Source: an uncultured Hyphomicrobiales bacterium | Lineage (GTDB): Bacteria; Pseudomonadota; Alphaproteobacteria; Rhizobiales; Beijerinckiaceae | Length of the DNA: 64,000 nt | Direction of reading: 5' to 3' | Assembly: GCA_903902915.1 (NCBI GenBank) | Contig: CAIUWR010000078.1 | Location: forward strand, 35,975-99,974 | Shown: positions 59,979 through 64,000 of the stretch, piece after piece | Numbering within the stretch: the stretch's first letter is position 1 | Layout: every line of letters begins with the position of its first letter | The notes under the pieces: generated by a model | The model's input: only the letters and a program-made list of their open reading frames with translations | Database searches by the model: none | What the model was told of the DNA's origin: nothing | Program-made: the position numbers and the translations under genes

Positions 59979-61376
59979 GTGACGAGCATCGACACGCGAA
60001 CGACGCAAAACGCGTCTCACGCCCTCTCGCGCGAGGCGTTTGAGAAGGCCATTTGGCATCATGTCGAAGGAGACCTCGCCACTGCCGTCGATTTGTACGG
60101 CCAGATCGCGCCCGATTCGCCATCCTTTGACGAAGGTCAGTTTTATCTAGGGGTCGCTCTTCATCATCTTGGGCAGCACGAGCGCGCAGTCGCTCTTTTG
60201 CGCGCCTGTCTGGCTGCGGCCGACGGCCGCGTCGATTGGGCCAACAAGCTGGGAAATATCCTGAACGCGCAGGACCGCTTTGCCGAAGCGGTCGAAGTCT
60301 TTGAACAGGCGATCGCCAAAGACCCCGCTCAGGCCCAGCTCTGGAGCAATCTGGGGGCGAGCCAGGAGCGCCTTGGAAATTTGCAACAAGCGGAACGCGC
60401 CTATCAAACCGCCATTTCACTCGAGCCTGAATCGCCCGACGTCTATCGACTTTTATCGGCGCTTTATGAGCGCCAGCACATGCAGGTGGAGGCGGTGCGC
60501 GCCTATTCGGCCGGCTATGTCGTCTCGCCGCGCGAGACCACGACGCCCTATCTGCTCGCGAAGGCCTACTACGTGCTTGATCGACTGGACGAGGCTGCGG
60601 AGGTCTATCGCGCCTGGAAAGTCGCGGAGCCTGACAATCCGGTGCCCGCCCACCTCTTCGCGGCCTGTTCTGGGCATAGCGACGATGACGCCGCCATTCC
60701 GGAGCGCTGCTCGGAAGCCTATGTGAGCATGACCTTCGATGACTATGCGGACCATTTCGAGGGCAAGCTCCATGCGCTCGATTATCGCGGCCCGCATTTG
60801 CTTGAAAGCCTTCTGGCGCAACATCTGTCAGCTGGCGCTTGCCTCGACGTGCTCGACGCTGGCTGCGGCACCGGCTTGTGCGCGCCTGTGCTGCGTCCCT
60901 ATGCCCGCAGGCTGATCGGCGTCGATCTCTCCGGCGCCATGCTTGAGTTCGCCCGCCAGCGCGGCCTGTATGAAGAACTGCACAAGGCCGAGATTGAAAC
61001 TTATCTCAGCCATGCGGCCATCGCGGCCGACCCATATGATCTCGTCGCCTGCATGGATACGTTGATCTATTTTGGCGCGATCGAAAGCCTTTTCACCCGG
61101 TTTGCCGCAAGCCTCAAGGCCGATGGCTGGCTTATCTTCACGACCGAAATCTGCGCCGAGGGCGCCGACCCCTATCAGCTCAATCCGAGCGGGCGGTACA
61201 GCCATTCCGTTTCCTATTTGCGCGACGTGATGGAGCGCTGCGGATTGGACTGCATTGTCATGGATCGCCAAACGCTGCGGACGGAACTCCAATTAGCGGT
61301 GGCTGGCGTGATCGTGCTCGCAAGACGGGTCGACGCTCGCGAACAGATCCGATCGACGACGTCAGCCTCTATTTGA
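59979..61376 (+). CDS. TPR-repeat methyltransferase fusion
   Basis: A 465-residue protein. Residues about 15-225 form tandem TPR repeats (e.g. GQFYLGVALHHLGQHERAVAL, LWSNLGASQERLGNLQQAER, YRLLSALYERQHMQVEA). Residues about 270-450 are a SAM-dependent class I methyltransferase with LDVLDAGCGTGLCAPVL as motif I. The combination suggests a methyltransferase recruited to a protein partner, as in TPR-containing methyltransferases near surface or secondary metabolite genes. Its 3' end overlaps the convergent Ntn hydrolase gene by 8 bp. Confidence 0.88.
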   Translation: MTSIDTRTTQNASHALSREAFEKAIWHHVEGDLATAVDLYGQIAPDSPSFDEGQFYLGVALHHLGQHERAVALLRACLAAADGRVDWANKLGNILNAQDRFAEAVEVFEQAIAKDPAQAQLWSNLGASQERLGNLQQAERAYQTAISLEPESPDVYRLLSALYERQHMQVEAVRAYSAGYVVSPRETTTPYLLAKAYYVLDRLDEAAEVYRAWKVAEPDNPVPAHLFAACSGHSDDDAAIPERCSEAYVSMTFDDYADHFEGKLHALDYRGPHLLESLLAQHLSAGACLDVLDAGCGTGLCAPVLRPYARRLIGVDLSGAMLEFARQRGLYEELHKAEIETYLSHAAIAADPYDLVACMDTLIYFGAIESLFTRFAASLKADGWLIFTTEICAEGADPYQLNPSGRYSHSVSYLRDVMERCGLDCIVMDRQTLRTELQLAVAGVIVLARRVDAREQIRSTTSASI

Positions 61377-62469
61377 GCTGACCGCTCATATCGACCACCG
61401 ATTGCTGGCTACTGGTGCTCATCAGCTTGATGGCCTTCGCATTCAAATCCAATTGCTTCAGATCCACCATACGGATCGTCTGGTCGTCGTAGGATTTATA
61501 ATAGTAACGCAAGCTCTGCGGATCGCGGGCGATGGTCAGCATTGTATAATCCGTATGGACGACGCCATCGCTCACCTCGCGCGAAACGCCGACCGGGATG
61601 TCGAAATTGTTGAGAATGTGGAAAACCTGCGCCACCCCAGTTTCGGCGGATGGCGAGGGAATGGCGGTTGTGCTGAAGATCGCCGCCCGGACAAAGCGCG
61701 AGGGCGGCGTGAAGTCTCCGGGAAGCCCGACCATGCCGCTGCCCTGGCCCAATTGCGCGAATGTCTCGCCAGCTATTTTGACCGGGGCGGCGTTCACAGG
61801 GTCCAGCGAAATATAATTGCGCAGATTGGTCATGTGCCAGTCAAAACCCGGCGAATTGGTCATCACGCCGAGCGGATTGTCGTGCAGGACGAGCCGCCCT
61901 TCCACGGGTTCTATGGCGATGCTCGCCCCGCTCCTGTCGTAAACGACGTAATGGAACGGCGGCGCCTCCGGCCCCCAATTCTCGATGAGCGTCGGCGTGA
62001 TGACGACCTCGCCAGCTGCAATCGCTTTGCGAACCTCGTCGACGGTCGCAAATTGCGTCAGCAGCCAGTTGGGGAAGTCCGCTGGCGACAAGCCCCTATG
62101 CTGGTTTTCCGGGGTGACGGGCGTGTAACCGGCGAACGTCGGAAAGTAGAAAGCCCCGACCGCCAGCCCCTGCTCGTTGAGGCCATCGAGCAGCTTCACG
62201 TCCGAGAACGCGACCGCCCCAACGGCGGCATATTTCGCAGCGTATTTGACGCCGTCCCCCGCAGGCGTCCTGGCAACGAAGGCCTGTCCACGCGGAATGA
62301 CCGCAATTGAACTTTCGATTTTGACGCCAAATTCGACCGTTCGCCCATGCACGAAAGACCCATCCGCCGTTTTCAGCATGATGCCCGTGCACGCCAGCGC
62401 GGGTTGCACGACGAGGGAAACCACCATGGCCACCGCCAGAACGGCCCTTGTTTTGATGCTGCTGCGCAT
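61369..62469 (-). CDS. Exported Ntn-hydrolase, choloylglycine hydrolase/penicillin V acylase family
   Basis: A 366-residue linear amide C-N hydrolase. Signal peptide cleavage after ALA would expose Cys27 as the N-terminal nucleophile (CTGIMLKTADG). Other family residues are Arg43 in HGRTVEFG, the Asn pair region VMTNSPGFDWHMTNLRNY and the Arg in SRFVRAAIFS. The usual Asp after GR is Glu (GRTVEF), as in some family members. Gram-negative enzymes of this family cleave acyl-homoserine lactones as well as penicillin V. It converges on the TPR-methyltransferase, about 3 kb from luxR. Confidence 0.92.
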   Translation of the reverse strand: MRSSIKTRAVLAVAMVVSLVVQPALACTGIMLKTADGSFVHGRTVEFGVKIESSIAVIPRGQAFVARTPAGDGVKYAAKYAAVGAVAFSDVKLLDGLNEQGLAVGAFYFPTFAGYTPVTPENQHRGLSPADFPNWLLTQFATVDEVRKAIAAGEVVITPTLIENWGPEAPPFHYVVYDRSGASIAIEPVEGRLVLHDNPLGVMTNSPGFDWHMTNLRNYISLDPVNAAPVKIAGETFAQLGQGSGMVGLPGDFTPPSRFVRAAIFSTTAIPSPSAETGVAQVFHILNNFDIPVGVSREVSDGVVHTDYTMLTIARDPQSLRYYYKSYDDQTIRMVDLKQLDLNAKAIKLMSTSSQQSVVDMSGQLK

Positions 62470-62687
62470 GAGAGCCCCCTAATCAGTCGACCGACGGGAG
62501 ATGGGGCGGAGACCTGTGGCAGGCAACGGGAATGACCTGAATGGGTATTAACCAGCTTCTCTAACCACACGGCTAGAGTCAGGTTGAAAATAAATCGGAT
62601 CAAAGCAATAAGGCCTTCATGACTTGCTGCTGACGCTGGATAAACACTGTCTTGCAGCATTTAATTCTGCAATCATGGGGGCCGAAC

Positions 62688-62819
62688 ATGTTTAACGTCG
62701 TGAAAAAACGCTCCAACTCGAAAGACTATATTTACTGCGTCTACAGTGGCGCACGTCTGATTCTGCAAACGAGAAACGTCGCCGCGGCCCATCAATGGCT
62801 GAAGCTGAACCAGGCCTAA
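62688..62819 (+). CDS. Short basic protein, unknown
   Basis: A 43-residue ORF: MFNVVKKRSNSKDYIYCVYS, GARLILQTRN, then a helix ending LKLNQA. It begins with GGGGGCC upstream and stops at TAA. The alternation suggests two short strands plus a helix. Small proteins of this kind occur in Rhizobiales genomes, but I cannot name a family. It follows an AT-richer region. Confidence 0.5.
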   Translation: MFNVVKKRSNSKDYIYCVYSGARLILQTRNVAAAHQWLKLNQA

Positions 62820-63338
62820 TAACGCCAACGGCCTGCCGCTCTGGGTCACAGGGACCCCTGAGTCCATGGCTGAGTGCTGAAAGGCTTGAACAGCTTCCTG
62901 CGCGCGTCTCTTCAACGGATCGTCAAGGAGCGTTTCGACGTTGACTTTTGCGAGCGGGGCAGAGGCGCTCCTCTGAATCCAGACATGGCCGCGCAATCGG
63001 GATGCGGGAATGGGACCTTATGGGTCGAACCGATTAGCCGCTGGTGTTCATCTTCAACGACCTGACTGATTGGCTGTGATCGCGGGGCCAGATCAATCGA
63101 ACGCGTCCACCCAGGAAGCTCGCGCGCGCCGCACCCAGAGGCTGCCGTTTCGCCCACCGCCCGGCTCCCCCGGCATCGGGCTGTCCGTGCTAGTTTTGAT
63201 TGATTTTGAACGACGAAAAACCCGCCAGGATCGCTGGCGGGTTTGATTTGGTTGCGGGGACCCGCAGCCCCCTTTATCGAACCGTCGAGGTTCTGCCGCG
63301 GCGGCCCCAAAGGGCGGCCCGCTAATGTTAGCCTCCGG
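62820..63338. other. 519-bp non-coding region with several hairpins
   Basis: No convincing gene. An open frame on the minus strand (62912-63358) has no family features and no ribosome site. The region holds the terminator at 63218, a TGCGGG/CCCGCA hairpin (63253-63266) and GAACC/GGTTC (63278-63292). It looks like a decayed or intergenic stretch next to the mobile edge. Confidence 0.55.
63218..63244. terminator. Bidirectional terminator
   Basis: AAACCCGCCA / TGGCGGGTTT, a perfect 10-bp inverted repeat with a 7-base loop. Plus-strand side is followed by TTTGATTT, minus-strand side by TTTTTCG. It lies between the 3' ends of the 62688 ORF and the DUF5681 gene. Confidence 0.8.
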
Positions 63339-63806
63339 CTATCTATATAAAGAAACACTCAATCCAAACCGTCGGCCTTGCTTATATATCGAACGATAAA
63401 CATCAAGAGTGGGGCCGACGCCCACGCCAACCTGCCCGCCCGGGCAAGGCGGATCGCGAAAGCGGATGTGGCTACGGTATGGGGCAATAATTCGGGCACT
63501 GCGTCGGCCCCTTACGCATTTGGATGGATGGGCGGATGAGATGCTCGCCGCATCGGTGATAGCCGGAATGTCTATGGAAATTGGGCGGCATCGCGCAGGC
63601 GGCAGCATCCGATCCATGATGAGACGGATAGCCGCCATGTCGCCATTCTTGGCAGCGTCGATGGCAGCCCTTGTTATCGCTTCGATTTCGCCTTCGAGCA
63701 TCTCTTCAACGGCGATTGTCCGGCGATTGCGCGCACCAGCTGGCCTGCCCTTCGGGTTACCACTTTGGCCCTTCTGAAAGGGCTTTCCGCGAACTCGCTG
63801 TTCCAT
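63339..63806 (-). CDS. DUF5681 domain protein, possibly altered C-terminus
   Basis: A 155-residue protein. It starts with the DUF5681 hallmark RGKPFQKGQSGNPKGRPAGARNRRT, then VEEMLEGEIEAITRAAIDAAKNGDMAAIRLIMDRMLPPAR. After about residue 80 the expected DUF5681 helices are replaced by an Arg/Ser/Pro-rich stretch, so a frameshift or decay is likely. DUF5681 genes are common near mobile elements and phage terminase loci. An IS3-type end begins about 50 bp upstream of its start. Confidence 0.7.
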   Translation of the reverse strand: MEQRVRGKPFQKGQSGNPKGRPAGARNRRTIAVEEMLEGEIEAITRAAIDAAKNGDMAAIRLIMDRMLPPARCRPISIDIPAITDAASISSAHPSKCVRGRRSARIIAPYRSHIRFRDPPCPGGQVGVGVGPTLDVYRSIYKQGRRFGLSVSLYR

Positions 63807-63859
63807 GGCTGCAATATACAGCAACCCTATCGTTTCGGAAACGGAATAAATAACTTTAC

Positions 63860-64000
63860 TGAACTTGCCCCCGTTTGGCGTCTCCCTTAGCCGGGTGTGA
63901 TCATGCGACGAGCTTTCTTTCCTCGGCAAGCCTCATTTTCTCGAAGGCCATCGGGCTGATGTAGCCCAGCGTCGAGTGAAGCCGTTTGCTGTTGTAGAAG
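63860..64000 (-). mobile_element. IS3-family insertion sequence, right end (runs off the window)
   Basis: The terminal inverted repeat TGAACTTGCCCCCGTTTGG starts at 63860 and matches the TGAnCTGnCCCCC ends of IS3-family elements. The transposase C-terminus (63901-64000) is inside it. The rest of the element lies beyond the window, so its other end and target duplication cannot be checked. Confidence 0.8.
63901..64000 (-). CDS. IS3-family transposase OrfB, C-terminal part
   Basis: The last 32 residues are visible: FYNSKRLHSTLGYISPMAFE, then KMRLAEERKLVA before the stop. The FYNxxRxHSxLGYxSP signature is diagnostic of IS3-family DDE transposases. The gene enters from the right edge. Confidence 0.93.
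   Translation of the reverse strand, partial: FYNSKRLHSTLGYISPMAFEKMRLAEERKLVA

Noticed and set aside
62912..63358. Open frame of 148 residues on the minus strand
   Set aside because: Composition is Arg/Pro/Ser-rich with no domain or ribosome site, and it runs through the hairpin-rich spacer and a terminator.
1..64000. CRISPR arrays, rRNA and tRNA genes
   Set aside because: No regularly spaced direct repeats and no foldable tRNA or rRNA sequence was seen on either strand.

Overview
This 64 kb window is GC-rich chromosomal DNA, almost certainly from an alphaproteobacterium of the Hyphomicrobiales (Rhizobiales). The inference rests on gene content: a BjaI/RpaI-like LuxI, a Zur-type regulator in front of ispG, many ABC/TTT solute-binding proteins, DUF5681 and GT61 proteins. 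No rRNA, tRNA or CRISPR array was recognised. Genus cannot be fixed by reading alone.

Layout. 1-5.8 kb: end of an ABC permease, a BrnA-like antitoxin remnant, an exported DUF1254 protein, an ABC-F ATPase, a DUF2786 protein and a solute-binding protein. 5.8-8.6 kb: elongation factor P facing its modification enzymes EpmA and EpmB. 8.6-12.4 kb: envelope proteins (MscS-type channel, CAP lipoprotein, DUF1345). 12.4-14.2 kb: zur-ispG. 14.3-23 kb: a transport and enzyme region with a 4,5-dihydroxyphthalate-decarboxylase-like protein, orphan binding proteins, and a tripartite tricarboxylate transporter whose TctBA genes are separated from a TctC-like gene by a low-GC acyltransferase and a peptide symporter. 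23-30 kb: DUF1800/DUF1501 pair, YegD-like Hsp70, a hydroxyacid dehydrogenase and gpmI. 30-48.5 kb: a large catabolic region. It holds a Rieske oxygenase-FAH-pirin-FAD operon, UbiD divergent from an orphan molybdenum hydroxylase and a MetE-like protein, a DUF433/DUF5615 toxin-antitoxin pair, a LigJ-aldolase-decarboxylase-cupin operon, and hmgA-fahA of homogentisate breakdown. 48.5-54.3 kb: amidotransferase, SDR, small secreted proteins and two overlapping glycosyltransferases. 54.6-59.2 kb: hemF, hemE, idi, a 110-aa unknown protein, luxI and luxR, all on the minus strand. 59.5-64 kb: a secreted protein, a TPR-methyltransferase, an exported Ntn amidase, and a mobile edge (DUF5681 gene, IS3-family end).

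The most striking part is the right-hand quorum-sensing neighbourhood. luxR and luxI flank a perfect lux-box-like palindrome. Behind luxI, on the same strand, run an unknown 110-aa protein, an isoprenoid gene (idi) and two tetrapyrrole genes (hemE, hemF). About 3 kb away lies an Ntn hydrolase of the penicillin-V-acylase/bile-salt-hydrolase family, Gram-negative members of which are known to cleave acyl-homoserine lactones. This suggests a locus that makes, senses and possibly destroys a signal, with isoprenoid and heme/bacteriochlorophyll precursor genes as possible outputs. The catabolic region points to phthalate/protocatechuate-like and homogentisate aromatic degradation, but with several orphan components and no recognisable local regulator.
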